60,549 nucleotides of DNA, taken from NCBI RefSeq assembly GCF_009649815.1, contig NZ_WJIC01000037.1:1-60549 (forward strand). Reading direction: 5' to 3'. Below the pieces are notes generated by a model. The model was not told where the DNA came from. It ran no database searches and was given only the letters and a program-made list of their open reading frames with translations. Shown piece by piece: positions 9,543-16,458 of this stretch. The DNA comes from Nocardia sp. SYP-A9097. GTDB taxonomy: Bacteria > Actinomycetota > Actinomycetes > Mycobacteriales > Mycobacteriaceae. A program made the translations under genes and the position numbers. Numbering within the stretch: the stretch's first letter is position 1; each line of letters opens with the position of its first letter.

Positions 9543-9558
9543 TTACACTGTAACTTAC
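9543..9558. promoter_or_regulatory. Overlapping palindromes, candidate TetR operator
   Basis: TTACA-C-TGTAA (9543-9553) is a perfect palindrome and overlaps GTAA-C-TTAC (9550-9558), also perfect. They lie 10-25 bp before the TetR ATG and between it and the divergent PLP-enzyme gene, in an AT-rich patch, so autoregulation and control of the neighbour are plausible. Confidence 0.45.
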
Positions 9559-9567
9559 GCTGGATTC

Positions 9568-10218
9568 ATGCCCAGGACCTCGAAGTCGCTCGAAGAGGCG
9601 ACACCGGAGGCGATCGCGCGCGCCGGGCTGGAAATCATCGAGACACGCGGGGCCGCGCAGTTGAGCTTCCGCACAATCGCGGCGTATCTACAGGTCTCTC
9701 ACACGACGGTCGTCCGGCGTGGCGGCGGTGATTTCAGTGGTCTGCTGGATCTGCTCTCGGATCATCTGGCCGCGAATCTGCCTGAGATTACGCCGGGTTC
9801 GAAGCCGTGGGCCGACGCCACGCAGGAGCGTTTCGCCGCCTGGTACACACTCACGGCCGCGCACCCGGGCCTGCTGCTGTTGCGCGGCACCCGCCCGCTG
9901 CTCGGCCCGCGCCTGTTGAGCCGGTTGACCGAACCGCAGGTGGCGGACAATATTCTGCTGGGTCTCACGGTCACCGACGCGTTCACCGCGTACCGGGAGA
10001 TGTACCTGTACACCCTGGGTTGCGCTGCGCTGGTGGAGCATTGGAACGACAAGGCGGTCAAGCTGCGCACGCGTTCGGCGCTGGCGGCGCTGGACCCGGA
10101 GGAATTCCCTTTGCTCTCAACTCATTTGACCGAGGTCACGACGATCATCACCTCCGACGAACCGTTCCGGGACGGCCTGCGCCGCCTCGTCGACTCGTGG
10201 TCCGCGACCGTGAAATAA
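9568..10218 (+). CDS. TetR-family transcriptional regulator
   Basis: 216 residues from the ATG at 9568 (MPRTSKSLEE). The N-terminal helix-turn-helix reads ATPEAIARAGLEIIETRG, then LSFRTIAAYLQVSHTTVVRR, the recognition helix. The C-terminal ligand domain is helical. The longer upstream frame has no family similarity and crosses the palindromic operator, so I rejected it. hemQ follows 51 bp downstream on the same strand; the PLP-enzyme gene is divergent and is the more natural target. Ligand unknown. Confidence 0.85.
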   Translation: MPRTSKSLEEATPEAIARAGLEIIETRGAAQLSFRTIAAYLQVSHTTVVRRGGGDFSGLLDLLSDHLAANLPEITPGSKPWADATQERFAAWYTLTAAHPGLLLLRGTRPLLGPRLLSRLTEPQVADNILLGLTVTDAFTAYREMYLYTLGCAALVEHWNDKAVKLRTRSALAALDPEEFPLLSTHLTEVTTIITSDEPFRDGLRRLVDSWSATVK

Positions 10219-10269
10219 CCCACCGGGACCGCTGCCGGCACGCGCGCGAGCGAGTGGCACGATGGAGTC

Positions 10270-10965
10270 ATGGCGCGACTCGACTACAAGTCCCTGAACG
10301 ACACCATCCGTTACCTCATGTTCTCGGTCTTCCAGGTGGAGCCCGGTGTGCTGGGCGAGGATCGGGCGGCCGCCATCAAGGAGGCGCGGGCCTTCTTCGA
10401 TTCCCTCGAGGACCGCGGTGTGGTGGTGCGCGGTATCTACGATGTCGCCGGTATGCGCGCGGACGCCGACTTCATGATCTGGTGGCACGCCGAGAAGATC
10501 GAGGAGTTGCAGGCCGCGTACGCCGACTTCCGCCGCGTCACCGAGCTGGGTTCGGTCAGTAATCCGGTGTGGAGCAATGCGGCCCTGCATCGCCCGGCCG
10601 AGTTCAACAAGAGCCACATCCCCGCGTTCCTGGCGGGCGAGGAGCCGGGTAACTACATCTGCGTGTACCCGTTCGTGCGCTCCTACGAGTGGTACCTGCT
10701 CCCCGACGAGGAGCGTCGCAAGATGCTCTCCGATCACGGCAAGGCCGCCCGCGATTACCCGGACGTGCGTGCCAATACCGTCGCCTCGTTCGCCCTCGGC
10801 GACTACGAGTGGATCCTGGCCTTCGAGGCCCCCGAACTGCATCGCATCGTCGACCTCATGCGCGATCTGCGCGCCACCGAGGCGAGGTTGCATGTGCGCG
10901 AGGAGATTCCGTTCTTCACCGGCCCGCGCGTCGAGGTCGAACAGCTGATCGCCGCCCTGCCGTAG
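10270..10965 (+). CDS. hemQ: Coproheme decarboxylase HemQ (ChdC, chlorite dismutase family)
   Basis: 231 residues, the length of actinobacterial HemQ (Rv2676c-like). It decarboxylates Fe-coproporphyrin III to haem b, the last step of the coproporphyrin route. Family blocks visible: LNDTIRYLMFSVF, DFMIWWHAEK, the catalytic-tyrosine segment YVYPF-type (ICVYPFVRSYEWYLL) and LGDYEWILAFEAPELHRIVDLMRDLR. It starts 51 bp after the TetR gene. In related genomes hemQ is followed by the convergent msrB; here a 23 kb insertion separates them. Confidence 0.94.
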   Translation: MARLDYKSLNDTIRYLMFSVFQVEPGVLGEDRAAAIKEARAFFDSLEDRGVVVRGIYDVAGMRADADFMIWWHAEKIEELQAAYADFRRVTELGSVSNPVWSNAALHRPAEFNKSHIPAFLAGEEPGNYICVYPFVRSYEWYLLPDEERRKMLSDHGKAARDYPDVRANTVASFALGDYEWILAFEAPELHRIVDLMRDLRATEARLHVREEIPFFTGPRVEVEQLIAALP

Positions 10966-11002
10966 TAACCACACGGTAGCTGGGCAACTGCCCGCAAAAT
11001 TT

Positions 11003-11030
11003 GGGGCATGCACGTAATCGTGCGTGCCCC
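11003..11030 (+). terminator. Terminator hairpin after hemQ
   Basis: GGGGCATGCACG (11003-11014), loop TAAT, CGTGCGTGCCCC (11019-11030): 12 pairs with one G-U. It lies 37 bp after the hemQ stop and would stop transcription before the msrB remnant. Confidence 0.75.
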
Positions 11031-11057
11031 ATAGAGTTTCTGCGACCAGCTCGTTGT

Positions 11058-11097
11058 GTTGCCGTCCGAGGGGTGCAATCGCAGAGAGAGTGAGTTG
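11058..11097 (-). pseudogene. Decayed 3' end of msrB (candidate attL of segment 1)
   Basis: On the minus strand this reads N-S-L-S-L-R-L-H-P-S-D-G-N, against N-S-I-S-L-R-L-Q-P-A-E-G-S at the end of the intact MsrB (34323). Nucleotide matches include CCG-AGG, TGCAA, CGCAG, GAGA and GTTG in the same order. The upstream part of msrB is absent and the frame is not maintained. It sits just after the hemQ terminator, where the convergent msrB lies in related genomes. I interpret it as the original chromosomal 3' end displaced by insertion. Confidence 0.6.
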
Positions 11098-11130
11098 CCC
11101 TCGGCGTGTCGACAAGCGGCACGCCGAGGG
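11098..11130. repeat. 11-bp inverted repeat, copy 1 of a shared hairpin
   Basis: CCCTCGGCGTG (11098-11108), loop TCGACAAGCGG, CACGCCGAGGG (11120-11130), a perfect stem. A related hairpin with the same loop frame (TCG...AGCGG) lies at 25168-25198. Each sits just inside an msrB 3' remnant, which marks them as likely ends of related integrated elements. Confidence 0.7.
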
Positions 11131-11478
11131 CGTACGTGACTATTCGACGCCGGCCGCATTGGCGCGCCGCCTGTTCGGGGAGCTGCTGAACGCCCCGCCG
11201 GAGTCGGCCCCGGCCGAACCGGCGGACGCCATCGCGGCGATGTCCGCCGATGAATTGGTGCGGCTCGCGCGCGGGATGAGTGCGCCCGAGCTCGAGTAGC
11301 TCGCGGGCCGGATCGATGCGTGCGGGAACACATCGTGTTGCCTATTGTGAGCGGGACGACACCGCCGACTCCATTGGATCCCAGCGGTGGTCGTCGACCG
11401 CTGCGATGCGGCGGAGTCTTGATGTGCTTATCAGATTTCGGTTCTGCAGTTGTTCTCACTCACATCGGAGGGCTTTGC
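11131..11478. other. Region without a convincing gene upstream of the desaturase
   Basis: An open frame covers 11024-11299 on the plus strand. Its first part is antisense to the msrB remnant and crosses the hairpin, and no start codon with a ribosome site begins the later part (YSTPAALARRLFGELL...), so it may be the tail of a lost gene. The remainder up to 11478 probably holds the desaturase promoter; GGAGGG at 11468-11473 is its ribosome site. Confidence 0.35.
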
Positions 11479-12438
11479 ATGGCGAAGGATTTGACCCAAC
11501 TCGAGTTGCTGACCGCACTGGATCCGGTGGTCGGCCAGAATATCGATCGGCATCTGTCGATCGCCAAGGACTGGTACCCGCACGACTACGTGCCCTGGGA
11601 CGAGGGCCGCAATTTCGCCGCGATGGACGGGATCGACTGGGACCCTGAGCAGTCCCGATTGTCGGAGGTGGCGAAGGTCGCGATGATCACCAATCTGCTC
11701 ACCGAGGACAACCTGCCCTCGTATCACCGGACCATCTCCGAGAACTTCTCCCAGGACGGCGCGTGGGGAACCTGGGTGGGGCGCTGGACCGCCGAGGAGA
11801 ATCGGCACGGCATTGTCATGCGCGACTATCTCGTGGTCACCCGGAGTGTCGATCCGGTCGCGCTGGAGAATGACCGTATGGTCCACATGACCAAGGGTGT
11901 GCAAGCGCCCGCGGGTTACGGTGGTGTGCTCGATCAGGTTGCGTACGTGACGTTTCAGGAACTCGCCACCCGCGTCAGTCACCGCAGTACCGGCAGGGTG
12001 TGCGCCGAGCCGATCGCCGACCGCATGCTGGCCCGTATCGCCGCGGACGAGAACCTGCACATGATCTTCTACCGCAATATCACCGCCGCCGCGTTCGACC
12101 TCGCCCCCGATCAAACCATCGAAGCCATCACCAAGGTGGTGAAGGAATTCGCGATGCCGGGCCACGGCATGCCGAACTGGCGCCGCAATGGCGTATTGAT
12201 GGTCAAACACGGCATCTACGATCTGCGCCAGCACCTCGACGAGGTCCTCTGGCCGGTCCTGCGGATCTGGAATGTGTTCGAACGCACCGATTTCACCCCT
12301 CGCGGCGAACGGAGCCGCCAAGAACTGGGCGAGTACCTCGAGAAACTCGAACGCGACGTAATCCGCTTCGAGGAGCAACGCGACCGCCTCCTCGCCCGAG
12401 AAGCGGCCAAAGCCGAAAAGGTCCTCGCAACCAGCTGA
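11479..12438 (+). CDS. desA: Acyl-ACP desaturase (DesA type, diiron)
   Basis: 319 residues from the ATG at 11479, preceded by GGAGGG; the longer frame upstream lacks family features. Soluble diiron desaturase of the DesA1/DesA2 type that introduces a cis double bond into acyl-ACP for mycolic acid precursors. Iron-ligand blocks are visible: DNLPSYHRT, EENRHG (ExxH) and ADENLHMIFYRN (second ExxH). The C-terminus is a charged helix. Not part of the rnd-hem-msrB gene order, so it arrived with the inserted segment or by rearrangement. A perfect hairpin terminator follows. Confidence 0.9.
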   Translation: MAKDLTQLELLTALDPVVGQNIDRHLSIAKDWYPHDYVPWDEGRNFAAMDGIDWDPEQSRLSEVAKVAMITNLLTEDNLPSYHRTISENFSQDGAWGTWVGRWTAEENRHGIVMRDYLVVTRSVDPVALENDRMVHMTKGVQAPAGYGGVLDQVAYVTFQELATRVSHRSTGRVCAEPIADRMLARIAADENLHMIFYRNITAAAFDLAPDQTIEAITKVVKEFAMPGHGMPNWRRNGVLMVKHGIYDLRQHLDEVLWPVLRIWNVFERTDFTPRGERSRQELGEYLEKLERDVIRFEEQRDRLLAREAAKAEKVLATS

Positions 12439-12506
12439 CCGAATTCCCGCGCTGATTCAACCCGCGGACTGCGGCGCGGGAATGCAACCGGCGCAATGCA
12501 ATACGA

Positions 12507-12542
12507 GCCCGTGCGGACGGACGAGTGTCGGTCCGCACGGGC
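12507..12542 (+). terminator. Terminator after the desaturase
   Basis: GCCCGTGCGGAC (12507-12518), a 12-nt loop, then GTCCGCACGGGC (12531-12542): a perfect 12-bp stem followed by TTTCG. It can serve the desaturase and possibly the convergent gene at 12775. Confidence 0.8.
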
Positions 12543-12774
12543 TTTCGTCCGGGCGAGCCCGTCTGTTCAGTCGATAGGCGGGAAGGTCCTCCCCGTGCCG
12601 AAGTCCCCGTTTGCCGACACCTGTGCCAGGCTTCGTCCAGTGCTGTCTACCTGTGCTCGGGGTGGGTGTCACCTTGGTGGTGAGGGTGATTGCTGCGGCG
12701 ATGCTCACCACACCCTGCCACCCGAGTTCCAGGTGTGCTCGATCGCTCCGCTGTTGGTTGCCGAGACGGTTTGC

Positions 12775-14097
12775 TCATGCCGGCCAGGTGGCGGGCAGCC
12801 GGGTGGTGAACCAGTCGCGGGCGAGTTCCGCTGCTTTGCGTAGGGTGCCCGGTTCCTCGAACAGATGGGTCGCACCGGGTACCTCGGCCAGCTCGGTTTC
12901 ACACGACATCGCCTTCGCGGCTTGATGATTCAGATCCATCACGAGGTAGTCGTGGCCGCCCAGGATCAGCAGGGTCGGAGCCCGCACCGCGGCCAACGCG
13001 CGGCCCGCCAGATCCGGTCGGCCACCCCTCGACACCACCGCAGCGACCTGTACCCGCGGGTCGGCGGCGGCGTACAGGGCCGCCGCGGCCCCGGTGCTGG
13101 CCCCGAAGTATCCGATCGGCAGCCCCTCGACGTGTTCCTGGCGAGTCAGCCACGCGGTGACCTCGACCAGCCGCCCGGCGAGCAGATCGATGTCGAACAC
13201 GTTGGCGCGGTTGATTTCCTCGGCGGTGGTGAGCAGATCGAACAGTAGCGTGCCCAGACCGGCCCGTTGCAGGACCTCGGCGACGTAGCGATTGCGGGGA
13301 CTGTGACGGCTGCTGCCGCTGCCGTGCGCGAATACCACTACCCCGATCGGATGCTCGGGAATGGTGAGATGTCCTGCCAGCTCGACATTTCCGGCCCGTA
13401 CGCGTACCTCGTCGTCGCGCAGTGGCGGATCCGCGGCCGAAACCGGTTGCGGTGGCGCCGCCCGGATGGCGGCGCGGGTCAGCAGTTCGACGACCTCGTC
13501 GTCGGTGGTCTCGTCGAAGTGCTCGTACCACTGGCCGACAGCGTCGAAGAACCGTGGCCGCTCGAGGCAGATCACCTCGTCGGCCTCCCGCCTCAGCACA
13601 CGCAGCGCATCCTGGGACGCGACCGGCACCGCCAGCACCACCCGCGCCGCGCCTTGCGCGCGGGCCGCCCGGCAGGCGACGCCGGCGGTGGCGCCGGTCG
13701 CGGCACCGTCGTCGACGATCACCGCGGTCCGGCCGGTCAACGGGATGCGCGGACGCCCGGCGCGGAAGCGAACCGCCCGGCGTTCCAGCTCCGCGCGCTC
13801 GCGCTGCTCCACCCTCGCGATGTCCTCGCCGGTGAGCTCGGCTCCCTCCACGACGTCGGCATTGATCACCCGCGCCCCACCCTCGCCGATGGCGCCGAAC
13901 GCCAGCTCCCGCTGATATGGGACACCGAGTTTGCGCACCACGATCACGTCCAGTGGCGCGTTCAGCCACCGCGCCACCTCGAACGCGACGGGGACACCGC
14001 CACGGGGCAGTCCCAGCACGACCACATGTGCACCGCGTAGCATCGTGAGCTGCTCCGCGAGCCGATGGCCTGCCTCTGCGCGATTCTCGAGGAACAT
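12775..14097 (-). CDS. Phosphoribosyltransferase-dienelactone hydrolase fusion (Rv0571c-like)
   Basis: 440 residues, two domains. Residues 1-215 are a type I phosphoribosyltransferase with the PRPP loop AVIVDDGAATGAT and an N-terminal GLPRGGVPVAFEVA. Residues 230-440 are an alpha/beta hydrolase of the dienelactone hydrolase type: oxyanion HGSGSSRHS, nucleophile elbow GASTGAA, and a late His in PGATHLFEEPG. M. tuberculosis Rv0571c has the same architecture and belongs to the hypoxia DosR regulon. The HSP20 remnant next door fits such a dormancy set, but I found no clear DosR box. Substrate unknown. Confidence 0.85.
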   Translation of the reverse strand: MFLENRAEAGHRLAEQLTMLRGAHVVVLGLPRGGVPVAFEVARWLNAPLDVIVVRKLGVPYQRELAFGAIGEGGARVINADVVEGAELTGEDIARVEQRERAELERRAVRFRAGRPRIPLTGRTAVIVDDGAATGATAGVACRAARAQGAARVVLAVPVASQDALRVLRREADEVICLERPRFFDAVGQWYEHFDETTDDEVVELLTRAAIRAAPPQPVSAADPPLRDDEVRVRAGNVELAGHLTIPEHPIGVVVFAHGSGSSRHSPRNRYVAEVLQRAGLGTLLFDLLTTAEEINRANVFDIDLLAGRLVEVTAWLTRQEHVEGLPIGYFGASTGAAAALYAAADPRVQVAAVVSRGGRPDLAGRALAAVRAPTLLILGGHDYLVMDLNHQAAKAMSCETELAEVPGATHLFEEPGTLRKAAELARDWFTTRLPATWPA

Positions 14098-14161
14098 TGA
14101 AACCTCCTGAAAGACAGGTCAACCCAGCCTCGCTCCGGCTGCCGAATACCAACAGATCCCG

Positions 14162-14575
14162 TTGTCGCCGATCGAGAGGGTCCTTGGTCCTCGGCTGGCC
14201 GCTACGGCAACTCAGCGCACGACTTTCATGGCCGCGCTTACGTCGCGCAGACCGCTTCGACCGGCGCGTCACAACCGCGGGCTCTCGGATCGAGGCCGAG
14301 TAGCCGCTGCGGCTATCAGCGGCGGATCCTTCCGTCCGGCGGCGGACGTCGAGGTGTCCGTCCATGACGGACGGCTGACGATCAAGGCCGAGCGCACCGA
14401 ACAGAGGGAGGAGAAACGGTATTCGGAGTTCCGCTACGGCTCCTTCGAACGCACCGTCATGTTGCCGGCGGGCGCACAGGAGGAAGACATCACCGCCAAC
14501 TACACCAAGGGCATTCTCACCGTCAGCGTGCCGGTCACCGAACAGCCCAAGGAACTGACCAAGAAGATGAAGTGA
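14162..14575 (+). pseudogene. HSP20/alpha-crystallin (HspX-like) remnant
   Basis: The last 75 residues are a good alpha-crystallin core: DVEVSVHDGRLTIKAERTEQ, SEFRYGSFERTVMLPAG, YTKGILTVSVPV. The N-terminal half does not match: the segment before DVEVSV (ISGGSFRPA) replaces the expected RAELPG region, and an HspX-like RIEAE occurs just upstream at about 14288-14302 in another frame ending in a stop. This suggests an internal deletion plus frameshift. Divergent from the Rv0571c-like gene. If translated from an internal start it would be only a partial chaperone. Confidence 0.6.
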
Positions 14576-14641
14576 CGTCCGGCGATTGATCCTCGTCCGG
14601 TCATAGCGGGCGTATCCCGCTGGTATCGAACCGGCGCGGAG

Positions 14642-14920
14642 TCAGCGCATGTCGGGATGCTCGGCATGTTTCCCGGTGCGATGCGTCATCGAGGACAGGT
14701 GCTCGGCGGCGACTTCCTCTCGAGTCCGCAGATCCTCGGCATCGAGCGCGTATGCGTCCGGGCCCGGATAGACCAGTGCCCGATGCCCGGTGTCGGTCCA
14801 GTGCACGAGATACGGGGGCTCCCCGGTATCCCCATGCACCTCCTCGATGAGACCGCGCCGTACAGCGCCGCCGATGTTACGGGGTTCGACTATCAGCCAG
14901 TCGCCTGATTTGGCATACAT
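14642..14920 (-). CDS. DUF1918 small protein
   Basis: 92 residues. Begins MYAKSGDWLIVEPRNIGG and continues with RRGLIEEVHGD, PPYLVHWTDTGHRALVYPGPDAYAL, the hallmark of DUF1918, a small SH3-like barrel family common in Actinobacteria and often found near stress genes. Function unknown. No membrane segment. AGGAAGG lies upstream of the ATG. Its C-terminal tail is Lys/His rich. It lies between the HSP20 and pckG remnants, so it may be the only intact gene of that rearranged stretch. Confidence 0.8.
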   Translation of the reverse strand: MYAKSGDWLIVEPRNIGGAVRRGLIEEVHGDTGEPPYLVHWTDTGHRALVYPGPDAYALDAEDLRTREEVAAEHLSSMTHRTGKHAEHPDMR

Positions 14921-15111
14921 GATCTGAACCTTCCTGTGTCGCTGTGACGCCTTGGATTCATACTCGTGCCGACGTCCTATCCGCGGGTAGTGCCGGAAGT
15001 CCTGCGGTTCGCGGCAGGCGATCGGTCGTGTCTCAGCGGCCGATCCCGGTGGTCGGCAGTCGCGGGCGCGGGTGATTTTCGTCCTTCGACGGGAGGATTT
15101 CGGCCTCCGGC

Positions 15112-15322
15112 TTCACCAATACCGCACTCACCGACGACGGCGACGTGTGGTGGGAGGGAGTGCCCGGCGAGCCGCCCGCACATCTGACCGACTGGCGTCG
15201 CCAGGACTGGACTCCGGCCGCGGGAACCCCGGCCGCACATCCGAATTCGCGTTATTGCACCCCCATTGATCAATGCCCCACCCTCGCCCCGGAAGAAGAT
15301 CGCCGAGATCGGCACCCCTCGG
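15112..15322 (+). pseudogene. pckG fragment with inverted tail
   Basis: Plus-strand translation of 15112-15292 reads TNTALTDDGDVWWEG...LTDWRRQDWTPAAGTPAAHPNSRYCTPIDQC, nearly the same as an internal piece of the intact PckG at 18102-19934. At about 15296 the match flips strand: 15296-15322 read on the minus strand gives GVPISAIFFR, the PckG segment that should follow a few residues later. So the fragment ends in a small inversion. The rest of pckG is missing. A hydrogenase fragment is joined directly behind. Confidence 0.8.
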
Positions 15323-15324
15323 GG

Positions 15325-15740
15325 GCGGTCTGGTCACCGACGCCCGACTCGACCACCCCACCGTCGAGCTGCCCGTCACCGAGGTCGGTGCCGGCACCGG
15401 TGATGTACTGGCCCGCTACACCGTGCGTCGCGACGAATTCGCTTCCACCACAACACTTGTGGCCGCACTCGCCGGCAATCACCGCGGTGCGCTACAGCTC
15501 GCCACCGAGCCGCGTGAGCTTCGCGGCGGCAGCGGGGTCGGCATTGTGGAGGGCTGGCGCGGCACCATCGTGCACCGCGTCGAGGTCGACGCGACCGGCC
15601 GATTGACCCGCGCGCGGATCGTCGATCCGTCCTGGTTCAACTGGCCCGCTCTGCCGGTGGCCATGAGCGAGACGATCGTTCCGGACTTCCCCCTGGTCAA
15701 CAAGAGCTTCAATCTGTCATACGCGGGCAACGACCTCTAG
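15325..15740 (+). pseudogene. 3' remnant of a group 4 [NiFe]-hydrogenase large subunit (HycE-like)
   Basis: About 135 residues, against some 490 for the full protein. The end reads VEGWRGTIVHRVEVD, ARIVDPSWFNWPALPVAM, IVPDFPLVNKSFNLSYAGNDL, the C-terminus of the HycE/Rv0087 type large subunit. The catalytic core and N-terminal Cys motif are missing, and the frame begins inside pckG-derived DNA. It cannot form an enzyme. In M. tuberculosis the hycE locus lies beside the ArsR regulator Rv0081; two Rv0081-like regulators lie 5 kb to the right here. Confidence 0.7.
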
Positions 15741-15746
15741 GGACGC

Positions 15747-16094
15747 TCAGATCTTCTTGACCACACTGGATTTGAGCTGCATCGGACCGATGCCGTCGAC
15801 CTTGCAGTCGATGTCGTGGTCGCCGACGCCGTTGACGAGCCGGATATTACGCACCTTGGTACCGGCTTTGATGCCGGTCGGACTGCCCTTGACCTTCAAG
15901 GTCTTGATGACGGTCACCGTGTCACCGTCGGCGAGCACATTGCCGACCGCGTCCCGGATCTCGGTCTCATCGGCGCCGGTCGCTTCGGTTGCCGGGGTCC
16001 ATTCGTGGGCGCACTCGGGGCACGTCAGCAGTGCGCCCATCTCGTAGGTGTATTCGCTCGAGCACTGCGGGCACGGGGGAAGTTGATCGCTCAT
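15747..16094 (-). CDS. yjdM: Zinc-ribbon protein YjdM (PhnA family)
   Basis: 115 residues. N-terminal zinc ribbon CPQCSSEYTYEMGALLTCPECAHEW, then the PhnA core with DAVGNVLADGDTVTVIKTLKVKG and a C-terminal SSVVKKI, the classic end of the family. The name PhnA is historical; a role in phosphonate metabolism is doubtful. The length is normal and the frame intact, with GGAA before the ATG. It is convergent with the hydrogenase remnant, with 6 bp between the stops. Confidence 0.9.
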   Translation of the reverse strand: MSDQLPPCPQCSSEYTYEMGALLTCPECAHEWTPATEATGADETEIRDAVGNVLADGDTVTVIKTLKVKGSPTGIKAGTKVRNIRLVNGVGDHDIDCKVDGIGPMQLKSSVVKKI

Positions 16095-16154
16095 CGAAGT
16101 TCCTTCTCTTTGTCGTCGATGCCGCTGCGGAACGGAATCGGCTGGGGCAGCTGG

Positions 16155-16346
16155 TCAGCTGTGGACGGGCGCCGCGAACGGGCCCCCGGTTCCGACGACC
16201 ACGAGTGCCGATGCTCCACATCGTGGACACGATTGGGATCCCGCTGCCAGGGCGGAGGTCCGGCACAGCAGAGTGCAGTTGCCGCACCGCAGAATCCGGC
16301 CGCGTAGCCGGTAGAACGGTGTCACCCGGATGACAGTCACCTCCAT
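16155..16346 (-). CDS. Small Cys-rich protein, possible zinc ribbon
   Basis: 63 residues from the ATG at 16346 (MEVTVIRVTPFYRLRGRIL). Two Cys pairs, CGNC and CPRC, spaced about 20 residues apart form a plausible zinc ribbon. There is no family I recognise. The larger frame overlaps SulP and was not used. It could be a fragment, since this area is full of broken genes, but the compact Cys pattern argues for a real peptide. Confidence 0.35.
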   Translation of the reverse strand: MEVTVIRVTPFYRLRGRILRCGNCTLLCRTSALAAGSQSCPRCGASALVVVGTGGPFAAPVHS

Positions 16347-16458
16347 TGTTGATTGCTGATAAACATAACCACAGCCGGTGTCCGCGAGTTCAGGCTCGGC
16401 CGTGGCGGCGTTCGTAGGCTTCGCGTTCCCCGGCGGAGCGCTGCCGGGCCTTCGGTTG

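Noticed and set aside
10117..11115. 332-codon minus-strand ORF over hemQ
   Set aside because: Antisense shadow; hemQ has full family conservation on the plus strand.
11024..11299. 91-codon plus-strand ORF
   Set aside because: Begins antisense to the msrB remnant, crosses the hairpin and has no ribosome site; kept only as a possible gene tail.
12543..12774. Several short ORFs after the desaturase terminator
   Set aside because: No start signals or family features; probably plain intergenic DNA.
14098..14161. DosR box between the Rv0571c-like gene and the HSP20 remnant
   Set aside because: I looked for a GGGACTTTAGTCCC-like palindrome and found no acceptable match.
12899..14365. 488-codon minus-strand ORF
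   Set aside because: Arg/Gly-rich shadow of the phosphoribosyltransferase-hydrolase gene in another frame.
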